64,000 bases of DNA. Source: Paralichthys olivaceus (Eukaryota; Chordata; Actinopteri; Pleuronectiformes; Paralichthyidae). The stretch lies in assembly GCF_024713975.1 (NCBI RefSeq), contig NC_091108.1, positions 11,267,001-11,331,000 of the forward strand. The letters are read 5' to 3'. Made by a program: the position numbers and the translations under genes. The notes beneath the pieces are model-generated. The model did not search any database. It had not been told where the DNA came from and was given only the letters and a program-made list of their open reading frames with translations. This document shows positions 37,001 through 48,100 of this stretch, in pieces; within the stretch, counting starts at the first letter, position 1, and every line of letters starts with the position of its first letter.

Positions 37001-40000
37001 CGATTCATCCTCAAAGCGTACCCGTGTGGGGGAACAACCGTACCGTCTAGATCGACCTCCTTGTTCACCAGGGGATGTGTCTTTTTGAGTGGGGACAAGG
37101 AGTGGGCCGGACACAGTTTGAGCCGGAACATCTTTGGCTTGAACAGCTCTCTGCTCTGGTGTTGGGTTGGGAGATTCGATTTGCTGCTTCTTCCTGCGAG
37201 ACATAACAGAGAAAAGCAAATAAGAGAACATTTAAGGCACCAAATATTTTGTCTGTCAGAGAGGTTGATTCTACTTGTGCACAAAATGGGGCAAAAGTAG
37301 AATCGGAAGAGAACAGTGAAATAATATGATCCTCCGAATTGTAAATGAAGTGATTGCCTCCTGCAGGTGTAAGAGAATTTCAGGAGGAACACAACTGCAT
37401 GATGTATACACTATTACATAAACAGAATGAACCCAAACCTTGTCAGAACAGTTACGAAGCACAGTCAGGTCCCAGGTCTTATTTTCAGTTATACAACATT
37501 AGGTTTGCCACATGAAAGGGAAGGATAGACAAAGCAGGGAGGAGGAGTGTTGAGATGCAGAGGAAGTCATAGGGGTGGAAGCTAAGGGGACTGAAGGAAA
37601 CATGGAAACAGATAAAGAGAAGCAACTAATCAATATAAGATACTTTTTACCATTACTCTCATATGTACAACTGCCTTCACACTCATTTAACTTAACATCT
37701 GACTTGTGAAAAGGCCAAAGCAATTCCCCACACAGGAATCTGTGGACGACTTACACAGAGGATCTCTGATCAGAATGAGAGCGTCTGCTGGGCCGATCTC
37801 CTTTAATGTGACTGGAGCGAGCCTTGATTCGTGCCTGCTCCAGGAGGCGCTTGGCTTGCTCATGTCTTGGGCTCAGAGGAAGCTCGTCACTGATGACAAG
37901 AAGTGACCTGAAGATCAAGAAACAGAGAGAGAGTGATGCTTTATTATGGAAATCAATATCTTTGGCGAGAAAAAGAGCAAGAGGAGGGATAGATTTGAAT
38001 GCATGATGAGACAATGTTATATTATCATCTGTCTGAATGAATCTGAAGGATTCTTCAAATGTGCAAAGCTTATTGTATACTACATATCCAGCGGCATCAT
38101 ATTTCCCACAGATTGACTTAACGCAGACTGAATCCAGCTGTTCTAAGCTGCCTTATGTAATATCAGATAGATATACTGGGGGGAGTGGCACTGGCTGTGA
38201 GCAGCAGAAACGTCATGCATCCATCTATCCTTATACCCAGCAGCTAAGCTGCTCTGTATTGTGCTTCATCGTCTGTACTTGTCTTTATCCCCTGGCCCAG
38301 TGATAAAGATAGCATGATACACCAGCCATGTGGATTATCCTTGTAATGGACTGAGTGTGATTCATTCTCTCCTGTGTGTCAAGAGGAGAACACTGTGTTT
38401 CAATAGATTACAGTTTGTCCTGTCAGTGTTTTACCCCGACACTGACAAACAGATCAACGTGTAATTAGCAGCTTGTTTTAGTATCTAAAGCAGCTGTTTC
38501 ATTCTGTAGTTTCTATTTATGATTATCATAAAAAAGGACTTTGTAATAACAATGGGGAAAATGGGGTGAATCAGTTAAATAATATAGGAAGTGAGACTTT
38601 ATGTTGAACCTTTAAAAAAAGTGTTTTTATTGGTGGGTTGTTCACTCAATTTATCTATTGTATTTTTTCACTAAGACTAGAGTTTATCACTTTCAAATGT
38701 TTTGCAAATTAGAGCTTGATTTGTCAATTTTATTGGAGTAGCTTAATATCTTTTATTTTATATTTATATTTTTTGATATTTTGTATTTCATTTCCACATC
38801 TACCCTTTAAAGTGAATAAACTCTGTTGCAACCTGCACATGAGGCAGGTCGTTTGGCACTTGAACTGCATCACGCTAAATAAAAAAAATACACTCTACAT
38901 TTACAAAAGTGGAGCTTTGAGAGTGGATATAAATCGTGTATGTGAGTTGTGTGTCAATGCTGCTAAGTGAATAAAGCAGCATTGCATTGCTCACCTCAAA
39001 TATGGTTCAAGTTCCTGAGCAAGGATGGCTGAGTCTGGGCCGTCCAAAATCCCATGGGCACTTGCGACTGTCATTAAAACAAAAGGAGGAAAAGTACAAA
39101 CCTTAGCAGATGCGCTGATGCAGTGAGTTGGAATTAAAATGCCAGATGGTGTGATTGTGACAGCGCTGATGTTAAATTTTGTTTCAACAATGTCCAGATG
39201 TAAATGCTTTTAGAAAAGCGCTCCAAGGTTTTATGCACATGGAACATGGAGTTGCTCAAGTCTTTGTCTTCCTTATAAATTTTTATAACCAGTAGTTATT
39301 GTTTTTCTATTCTTATTTTATGTTCATCTCTGTTCTTATTTAGAGTCTTAAGTGGAAATAGTTCTGTAAAAGAGTCTTCAAAGATAATTTAAACAATTGG
39401 ATGTTTATATGATAATAAAGATTTTCATACACTTTAATACCATTAGTGTCAGTGACATTCTCATAGCTTATCTCTGAATGACGCTTAATGTCAGTCACAA
39501 AAACGCAGGTTATGCAACCACTGAGGGAGAGATGTCAGATTTTGAGAGAGGAGGGAAAATTCACTGTCTGGCTTTGACACATATACAGTATACACACAGA
39601 CGCCCACACAGATTTAAACAGCTATCATTATTACTTCTGCCAAGGGGGTTATGTTTTGTGTGCTTTGTTTATTCGTCTATTAGTCTGTAGGATTATGCAA
39701 AAACTACCGGGTGAATTATCACAAAACCTGGTGGAAGGATGTGGCATGGGTCAGGAAAGAACCCATTCATTTTTGGTGTGGCTCCAGATCAGGGGGCGTA
39801 TCAAGGATTTATTTTCACTCTCTTTAACATTGGGCCTTGAGCACCATTGTAGTTAGGACTTCACTTCCTCTCATTGTGGATCACCTTACCAAAATCTTAA
39901 CCATGACCAATTCATGCCTAACTCTAACCCTAACCCAATCACAATTCACATCTTACCCCAGAAATTATGTTTGTATAGATAAAATATTACAGATACAAAG

Positions 40001-42005
40001 CATGGGAAATTCCTAATCTGCCGCCTTATGAATACAAAGATGATGATGAGCACACAAGCAGAGATACCAGAGCAGGGACACTTCCCCCACTGCTCCGACT
40101 GCTAATAATAGCAACATGCTGATGCACATCTGCACATCTGACATCTGTTCAACGCTGGCCATATCAGCCAGGTTACATTCTGCATTTCCATACAACATCA
40201 CGGGTAGAAAAACAAAGGTTTGAATGTGGCACTCTGAGAGGCCACAACAGGTGGAAAACATTCTTACCAATGAGGTGAAATTATACTCACATTTTTAAAT
40301 GCTTTAAAAGTTGGGGAAAGTATGCACTTGCCAAAACACTATTCTATCACTGATTTCTCTCTCCACTCAAAATGCAAAAACACAACCTATGAAATTAAAC
40401 AACTACGATATGTGAATGGCCGCTGTTTTATAAGCACAGGTCTTAATTTATCCTGTATGGGGGATTGCTGCCTTTAGTGTGATAGTGTATTCAAGGTGTT
40501 AATGCTTGTTTTCTTGGTTATTCTTCAACAGGGACACAACTTAAACCATATTTAATAGATATGTTCTATCATCTCTTTTGGAACCATTTTATTACCAATG
40601 TGTATTTTCTGTCATATTCCACTCTAAACTAAAAGTAAAACCACTTAAAGATGGATCAAAATCAAGATCGTGTCTATAACTTGGTTTCAAGCTGATCTCT
40701 CAAACCTCTCCAAGACAAAGTTTTCCGCTCTGACATTACATTCAATATATTATGTCAAATAATGTCATCTGATAGATGTATGGGCCGTCTATTTTGTTCA
40801 AGTGATGTACCTTTACTATCCAGTTTGTATGTTGTGTCTTCGTAACAGCTGCCACTGTCCGCTCCGCTCTGCTCTCTCTCCTCCCTGTAGTTTTGTTGTC
40901 TTTCCCTCAACCTTGCGTAGGCCCTCTGCTTCACCTTCACCTTCTTGTCGGCTGAGAGCACCTCACATTGTGAAAACATGCTCTCCCCGCTGTCTGAACT
41001 GCACAGTCCTTTGGCAGGGTCTCCAGCATCTGTCTCCTTCTGCTCACACCTGTGCAGGAAGTTCTCCACACTGTCAGAGTGCTTGAATTCTGTGGATGCA
41101 TCGCTGTCATCCAGCTCACCTCCCGCACTGCTCCTGTCACCTCTCTCGGCTGGTTTAGACTTCCACTGAGGCTCTGCCCGTGCTTCTGTCTGAGTATAGT
41201 CCTTCAGAGGTAACGTGGAGGGTATGTTATGGGGGCCAACACCATTTAGAAGCAATGTTTCTGGGCGTGCCACTCTCCAGAAGCCCTTGGGTGGTGCCCA
41301 GTGTCTGGTGGACAGGGCAGAAGTGCAGGATGAAGAGGAAGATGATGTAGAAGCAGGGATGGTGGCAGAACTTGAGGACAGCACAGGCAGTGGTGGTGGA
41401 GTAGGGAATGGGTCGTCCTTACTACTGCTTGAGTTATCGGACAAAAGACTCTCCAAACTGGTACCTGCCACGAGCCCATAGGACTGGCCTGCCAGAAAAC
41501 TGACCTGGCCTTCATTTCTTTCGGACTGCTCCTCTTCAGTTTTCTCTGCCCCCTGGAACACCTGCTCACCAGCTGGAGGGCTGTGGATCTCAAAACTGAC
41601 TTGCACTTCAACCTCCTCCTCTTCATCACTACTGCTCAAGTTCTTCGCAGCCCCTGATCGCCAGGAGAGAGCAGGCAGAGATATCGGACCCTTTCCTCTG
41701 GGCCTCTGTCCCAGAAAGACTTCAGATGAAGCAGGGCTGCTGACCAGAATGTCTGTATCCTGCCTGTCTCTTTCCCTGTCTCTGTCTCTCCCTCTTGTCC
41801 TTCTCTGTGTGGTTGACTTCACCTTGGTCTGTAGTGCGTGCACAGCTGAACTCTGAGGAGGAAGTAACTGGGAGCTCAAAGAGGTCGCTGGGAAAACAGG
41901 CTCAGGGACAGGGCCGGTGATGAGCGCCCAGTTAATGGGTAGACCGGTGGGTAAAGGGGAACTGGATATTGCTTTGACATCATCCTCCACCCTCTTTTCC
42001 TCCAT
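33394..42005 (-). CDS. PDZ-domain protein, KIAA1614-like
   Basis: Nine exons on the minus strand: 40811-42039 (coding from 42005), 38995-39067, 37755-37907, 36016-37193, 35482-35632, 34975-35194, 34577-34689, 34262-34452 and 33394-33587. They total 3468 coding nt, 1155 residues, in one continuous frame. The two large exons encode long Ser/Pro-rich, probably disordered regions. Conserved-looking islands are VKVKQRAYARLRERQQNY at the end of the first and HEQAKRLLEQARIKARS in the third. A GRPKLFLRRFFSSIGLNSVG segment comes later. The last two exons form a PDZ domain with ligand loop GPFGFVISRGKGRPDTGVYV, then GLLGIGDEILQVNGEAV and LTLDQVTRLM, ending 20 residues before the stop. Size, exon layout and C-terminal PDZ agree with human KIAA1614 (about 1190 residues, 1q25, not far from RC3H1). 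The molecular role is not established. The exon upstream of 42039 is probably non-coding. Confidence 0.8.
33740..33975 (+). repeat. LINE-type 3' tail fragment
   Basis: The end of this segment reads CTGCTGTAACACTGAACATTTCCC, ATAGTGGGACTAATAAAGGATTATCTTGTC. This is the usual 3' tail of an abundant fish non-LTR retrotransposon family. Only the tail is present, with no reverse transcriptase frame. It is followed at once by the GT microsatellite at 33980, a common fate of such tails. It lies in the last intron of the KIAA1614-like gene. Confidence 0.65.
33980..34053. repeat. (GT)37 microsatellite
   Basis: Pure GT tract of 74 bp in the last intron of the KIAA1614-like gene, directly after the LINE-type tail. 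Confidence 0.95.
39637..39850 (+). repeat. Widespread interspersed repeat (GGATTATGCAAAAACTAC type)
   Basis: Contains CTGCCAAGGGGGTTATGTTTT, TAGGATTATGCAAAAACTACC, ACAAAACCTGGTGGAAGGATG, GGGTCAGGAAAGAACCCATTCA, TTTTGGTGTGGCTCCAGATC and CACTCTCTTTAACATTG in this order. The order and wording match a non-coding repeat found in many fishes and other animals. It lies in the intron between KIAA1614-like exons 1 and 2 (40811 and 39067). Confidence 0.75.
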
Positions 42006-42548
42006 TGGCTGGTCATGCAAAGAAAAATCCAGACATATCCTATGGATGAAAAACACACTCAAACATTATCACTTATATATATGAAACTAAAAGCATTTCT
42101 CTCCTTACGTCTGTTCTACATCTCTGTTACTGGTTACTTTTTATCTGATCTGCAGAGTGAAGAGATATGTAATGTGGGCAGTCACGTTGCCTTATCCACT
42201 GATTACTTTGCAGTGCACAGGATAATCCCTTAGAATGAGAATAAGCAACTGCTGCCTGCTACTGAGCCCCTACTCGAATAAACAATACAATATATGTGTG
42301 TTATTTTGGAAAATAAACAATATACAATGAAGGTAAGGCTTATATTTAAACCAGTCATATATTCAAGAAATGTGCACAGAAAAAAGAAAATATTATTTAA
42401 CCTTAAGAAATTGAAATATGCATTTTAAATACACATCTTGCTATATAGCATGTATCAACATTATAATCAAATCTTCATGGCACATTATACTGAAGATTTT
42501 GTTCAAAAAATAGGCAAACACACACACTGTATGGATAGTACAGCCTAC

Positions 42549-42760
42549 CTGGACAGGATATTTAGTGAAGATGGTGGCTTTCAACACACAATTCCAGTGC
42601 TGACCATGATGGGAAAGTTGACATTAATTCTAGTGCATCTCCACAAATTGAAGTTATCATCCACAAAAACGGGATCCAGACGCTCAGACATCATAGCGTG
42701 CATCCTCAGGTCGGTTGCCGAAGCAGGCAAGAAGAAGACGGAGCAACTTTCCCCTTCCGA
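42549..42760 (-). promoter_or_regulatory. Candidate 5' UTR exon of KIAA1614-like gene
   Basis: A good minus-strand donor (CCAG|GTAGGC) lies at 42548/42549, about 500 bp upstream of the first coding exon. The frame that would enter the next exon has a stop 13 codons before the junction and no later ATG. If used, the exon is therefore untranslated, and translation starts at 42005. The 5' edge is a guess. Confidence 0.35.
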
Positions 42761-43199
42761 TCTGAAAAAAACAAAACAAAAAACCCAAACAAAAATTCAC
42801 AATGTTTCTGGAGATCGTAGCTTTGTGTCTCTGTCACTCAGTGTCTGTGCACAGCTCCCACACGGCAGCGTCGGGCGAACCCTCAATCATGATTGGTCCG
42901 CTAATCCCTTCAGAAATCAGTGGGATTAGACAAAAATGGAATACAAAAAAATGTCTGCTTTAATTTCGTCCTTGCCTCGCGAACCCGCTGCCGAGTGAAG
43001 CTCCCTGTTGCGTAAGTCCAGTGCACGCTCACACGCACGCGTCGGCACACACGCACACACACTCCCTGCGCACAGTAATGAGCCAATGAAAAAAGAGAAA
43101 ACATAAATCTAAAAGGTCCTAATGGGCTTCAGCCTGGATGAGTTATCCTAGTTTCTTGTTATTCCTGCAACATCTCACTGTTTATGGTATACAGATGAT

Positions 43200-43300
43200 A
43201 TGGACTGTGGTGTGCTTTAGAGAATATATACATATATTCATATATATATATCTTCATATATATACTGGTCTATTGGTCTAATTTATATATATATACAGGT
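43200..43300. repeat. AT-rich (TA)n patch
   Basis: Short ATATATA runs separated by GGTCTAAT-type units. It lies between the divergent KIAA1614-like and rc3h1 genes. Confidence 0.7.
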
Positions 43301-43599
43301 CTAATTTTGCATCGCAAAAACAAATCGGCTGATTCGTATTTTTCAACAAAGCCGATCCTTCCTTTATCTCTCTCTCACACACCAAGCACGCACGCACATG
43401 GACTCTTGTGCACAGTCAGCCTAATTGGGACCATACTCTGCCTGCCAGTTGTCACAATCTCCAGATGTGACCAGACTCTGGCAGATGTTGCTGCTCAGTT
43501 TCCTGTTGTAGCTGTGCTTCCTTTCAACGACAACAGAGGGCGCCGTCTACACACACACACACACACACACTCTCACGCGCACACGCACTTTGCCCAGCT

Positions 43600-43744
43600 A
43601 GCTGTAACCGGCTAGCGACTCTGTTGTCGAGTTGACACCCTCCTCAAACCTCGGCAGCAGCCAAGCTGCACAGTCGACATGGCAAGAAAATATCGCAGCG
43701 GTTTTGTGAAAAAGGATGAAAATCTTCCAAGTCTTTTGGAATGA
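43600..43744 (+). promoter_or_regulatory. rc3h1: rc3h1 5' non-coding exon with upstream ORF
   Basis: A GTGAGT donor at 43745-43750 ends a probable first exon, which joins to the acceptor at 44938 (TTTTCCACAG). Inside this exon an ATG at 43679 opens a 21-codon frame (starting MARKYRSGF) that stops with a TGA at 43742-43744, the last three bases of the exon. The true start codon of roquin is in the next exon. The transcription start is not visible; 43600 is approximate. Confidence 0.5.
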
Positions 43745-44938
43745 GTGAGTAGCATCGACAGTGTGGATGTTTTAACGGAGGGACCTAACGTTGGAGGCCG
43801 CGTGTTTGGTTTTAGTTACGTTAATGACGCACAGCTATGGTTAGTTGATGCTAACACGGCAGTTAGCTAGCTAACAAGCTAACTGCTGCTACAGGGAGGA
43901 GTATGGGCTCTTCGCTAGCTTGTTAGCCTTTCGTGCTCAGTCCGACCGGAGGTGTATTTGTGCCGCTGCTTCTCGCAAAGTGGCCGAAACACCATATTTC
44001 TGTGAGCGATGAATTAGTGCAGCCCGGAGGACAAACACACGTTTTCCTGACAGCTGTGTTGCTCGGTAGTTTCGGATGCTAGCGTTACATAATCTCACCG
44101 TAGCGAGTCAAACGGCTCCGCTTTCCAGTGCCACTGTTTCATGCCAGGCGGTGGTTTGCTCGACCAACACACGAAACTGGAGCTAATTGTCTTGGTGGTG
44201 TGGTGAATTCACAGCCTCAGCTACATTAACAACACTGAATAAGTCACCTCCGAACCACAGTATTGTTTTAATCAGACGACGTTTGCTCGCTAGCAAGCCT
44301 GGCGAACTAGCCACCCATAGCCTAGCTTGCTAAAAGTAAGCTAGCGTTATCAACTATTTGCTAGCCAAGCTCGCATCTGTTAAATCGTTGATGCTTGTTC
44401 AATCGGACAATAGGACGGTTCGTGTTACGTTGGCAAACCAGTTGCTTCAAACAGGGGAAGTTTTTTTTTTATAGTTTCATGATAGCATAATGATAACCGA
44501 CGCTAGTAGCAAACGTTAGCCTCTTATCACGTTAGCGCTGAGGGACTTGGTTGTTAGCCTCCTCAGGACCCTTTGTCCATAGTCATAGTGGATCCCAGCT
44601 CTTGTAAGTAGGCCACACCGTAGTTGTTTTGATTCCTCTCCGTCGCTTGTTTCATCTGTGTTTTTTAGAAACATGTGTCGTGTCACCTCCGGACTCTCTT
44701 TTTTTGTGTTACGACTGACAGAATATTAAAATCCAAATAAACTTTGGGTTATTAGTGTTTTGAGTGTTTTTTTATGGAGTTAAGTATCACGAGAAACCCC
44801 ACTGCCCAATGCACTCGTACACAAAGCCTGTTTAATGCTGGGAAACTGGTTTTAAAGCTGCACGTTGTCTGTTCCTGTTTAAAACCAGTAAATATGGATT
44901 GCACAATTTTAATTAATGTTCTCTTCTTTTTTCCACAG
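43745..44938 (+). other. rc3h1 intron 1, rich in GCTAGC/GTTAGC words
   Basis: First intron with many CpGs near its start and an unusual density of the words GTTAGC, GCTAAC and GCTAGC (for example at 43859-43880, 43914-43926, 44080, 44290, 44320-44370 and 44500-44560). No coding exon was seen. Confidence 0.6.
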
Positions 44939-45138
44939 TATTCATCACGCAATGTGATCCAAAAACCACAATGTGTGAGGACATTTAAGAACGATTGAGT
45001 TCGGAAGAAAAAATCTTGATTCCAGTGGAATCTTCCATATATATATATATATACATATATATTATTATTATATTTTTTTCCCTCTGTGTAAAAGCTTACT
45101 TATATTTACACACTCACTTGCCCCATCAACATACAACC

Positions 45139-48100
45139 ATGCCAGTGCAAGCACCACAATGGACGGAGTTCCTGCTGTGCCCGATCTGCACACAGACATT
45201 TGAGGAGACTGTTCGCCGGCCCATCAGCTTGGGTTGTGGACACACTGTCTGCAAGATGTGCCTGAACAAGTTGCACCGTAAGGCCTGTCCCTTTGACCAG
45301 ACAGCCATCAGCACAGATATCGAGCAGCTGCCTGTCAACACAGCCCTGTTGCAGCTGGTTGGAGGCCAGGTAAGACATGTGCATCTGTGTATTAGTACAC
45401 ATGTTTATGACAGATCTCGGTTGAAAACAACTCTGTGGAGCCTTTGTTGATGGTAACTAATCATTAAGGATAATAGCTCACGGGTGTGTTTGTGGGTGGA
45501 ATACTTTTAAGATACCATTCCTATCTTGACCATATGATGTTCTCTGTAGTTGCTGTCTATGTATTGTATTTGAGTGTTGCAGAAGGGCTTTTAACATGAC
45601 GTGCACATAGCGTGTAGATTCCTTAAGCTTTTGAGCAATGACTTAAAATCTGTTGATTTCCTGCTTGTAGTTAGAACAGCTATATGTTTTTGAGGCAGTG
45701 TGTGACCAACAGGGTGAGGCCAAGCTACTGTTGGTTTGTTGGCCAAGTTTCCAGGCATTCACCACGTAATAATGGATACACTCAGTATAGTGTGTCAGAT
45801 ATAGTTGTTTCTTGGCAGGGTGCCTTGTATATTATCGCTAATACAGGTTAGAAGCTTACAATGTCCAATCAAGTTATGCTCTCATAAAAATGGTTATGAC
45901 AGTTCTCTATCACTGTTTAAAGCATTGTCTGTAGTCATTCATGAAAATAACATAATTTATCATACAGCAGACCTCAGAGCTACAGTTTAATTTCAGTCTG
46001 TATTAAATGTTTTCATAGTTTATTCGGATGCCTGCTGGTTAATTTAAGTGGCAATTGCAAAGATTGCTTCCTGCCAGTTAGTGTGAAATAACACAATTGG
46101 GAAATTTTTGAAGTATCTGTGCTATATGTTAAATGGTGTTTTTTTTGCATAGTCAACCAGGGTAAGTGCAGTTGAACAAGCATGGAAAATATTCAGAGAA
46201 TGGAACATAAGCTTTCAGTATAATCTGATGGTTCTTATGATGTCAAATCAGATTTTCTTGCTCTGAGTGTAATGTATATATGGTCCAGGGAAAGTAAATA
46301 CTTTACTGTAGTATTGTGTCATTACAGAAGATTCTGAGTAATTATATAATAGTAAAGTGTAAAAAATTGCATCCTAACCATGTTTAAATGACAGAAGTGA
46401 ATAAATGAAAAATGCTTATAGATAACGGAAACTTAAATGTTTCAGCTTTTGCCCTGGGTTGTCCTCATTCTTTCCCCCGCTGTGTTCTGCTGCAGGTTCC
46501 TAAGGCTCAACCAGTTGCCTTGATTACCAGTCCAGAGGACTCGCAGCATTATGAGGAGGCCAGGCAGTGTGTGGAGGAGCTGGCCCTTTATCTCAAACCC
46601 CTCAGCAACACCCGAGGTACTTCTTCACAAATACAATTACATGCTGTTCACTAACATAGTGTCTTCTTCCTTTTTGTTATGATCCACTGCTGTCTTCCAA
46701 TTTCCACTGTGGAGGTTGTTTTCAATACTGAAAGCCCACAAGTGCCCAGTAGCCTTAGTGTTCAAGTGGTTTCAGATGTGAGAACACTGTTGCTCGGGGA
46801 CTGTTAATGGCCATGGCCTTGTTTCTTTTTCAAAAATGACATACAAGTTAGTTTTTTTCTGTATGTTAATCACATGCTGGAAAAAAGTAAACTGAAGTTA
46901 TGAAAAAAGTATTTTCCACTGTGTCCATTATTTTAGAAAATATATCGTATGAAGCAAGTTGTGAAAATGTCACACGCCTTTAAGCGAACTCTTCTTTTAA
47001 ACAGGTTTTAACATGACACCTCTTAAAAACAGATATATCACTTGATTATTCTGCTATTCATGTAATTTGGGACACCATAATAAGATACCACATCTGTTTA
47101 AATAAAGCTTTAAATAAAATGTTATTATTCCTATTTGGGCCACTGGCATTATATAAAATGACCCACAAAGGATTTCTTAAAGCATAACAAAAACTAAATC
47201 TTAGACCTGTAAGAGGTATCAGTTCACATTGATATATGGCATGCTGGTATGTAATACAAGGGTTTGTTTCTGTATTTATTCCCTTGGTTTTACCTGTAGT
47301 CCTATCTAATCTCTCACCAGGTGTGGGTCTGAGCAGCACGGCCCAGAGCATCCTGAGTCGACCCATGCAGAGGAAACTGGTAACTCTGGTCCACTGCCAG
47401 CTGGTGGAAGAGGAGGGTCGTGTCAGAGCCATGAGAGCTGCCCGCTCTCTTGGTGAGCGAACTGTCACCGAACTCATCTTGCAGCACCAGAATCCACAGC
47501 AGCTCTCCTCCAACCTGTGGGCTGCTGTCCGTGCACGAGGATGTCAGTTTCTCGGCCCAGGTAAAATGTTTTCCATAACCTGTCAACTGAATTGTGCATG
47601 TGTCGTTAGTGAACACTGGCCTCTGGGTCTCCTTGACAGTCAACAGTAATTCATGATTCTTCTGTTTGTGTTTTTCTTCCCCCCTAGCAATGCAAGAGGA
47701 AGCTCTGAAGTTGGTTCTTCTGGCTTTAGAGGATGGTTCTGCTCTCTCCAGGAAGGTGTTAGTGCTCTTTGTAGTCCAGAGGCTTGAACCACGCTTCCCA
47801 CAGGCCTCTAAAACTAGTATAGGGCATGTGGTGCAACTCCTCTACAGGGCCTCCTGCTTCAAGGTATGTCTGCTGCGGAGAACCTGAAGAAATTTCTGTA
47901 ATTTTCGTGAGAAATTGTGTAGGTCATGCAGTGCTTCTTCACAATGGCCACTGCTGCTTAAAGAGACCCTAACTTAAAATCATAAATTCAGCAACATAAC
48001 GAGTCTAAAACTGTGTTATTTTTGTTGTTGTCTGTATTTAAACATGCAGAATTGTTGATGAAATAAGGTCATACTACTTTAGATTTCTCAAAAAACATTT

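Noticed and set aside
39915-39940. CTAACTCTAACCCTAACCC, resembling telomeric repeat
   Set aside because: Only about two units; too short to indicate an interstitial telomere or chromosome fusion.
42549-42720. Coding first exon of the KIAA1614-like gene starting MHAMMSERL
   Set aside because: The frame has a stop 13 codons before the donor that leads into the next exon, so it cannot be joined as coding sequence.
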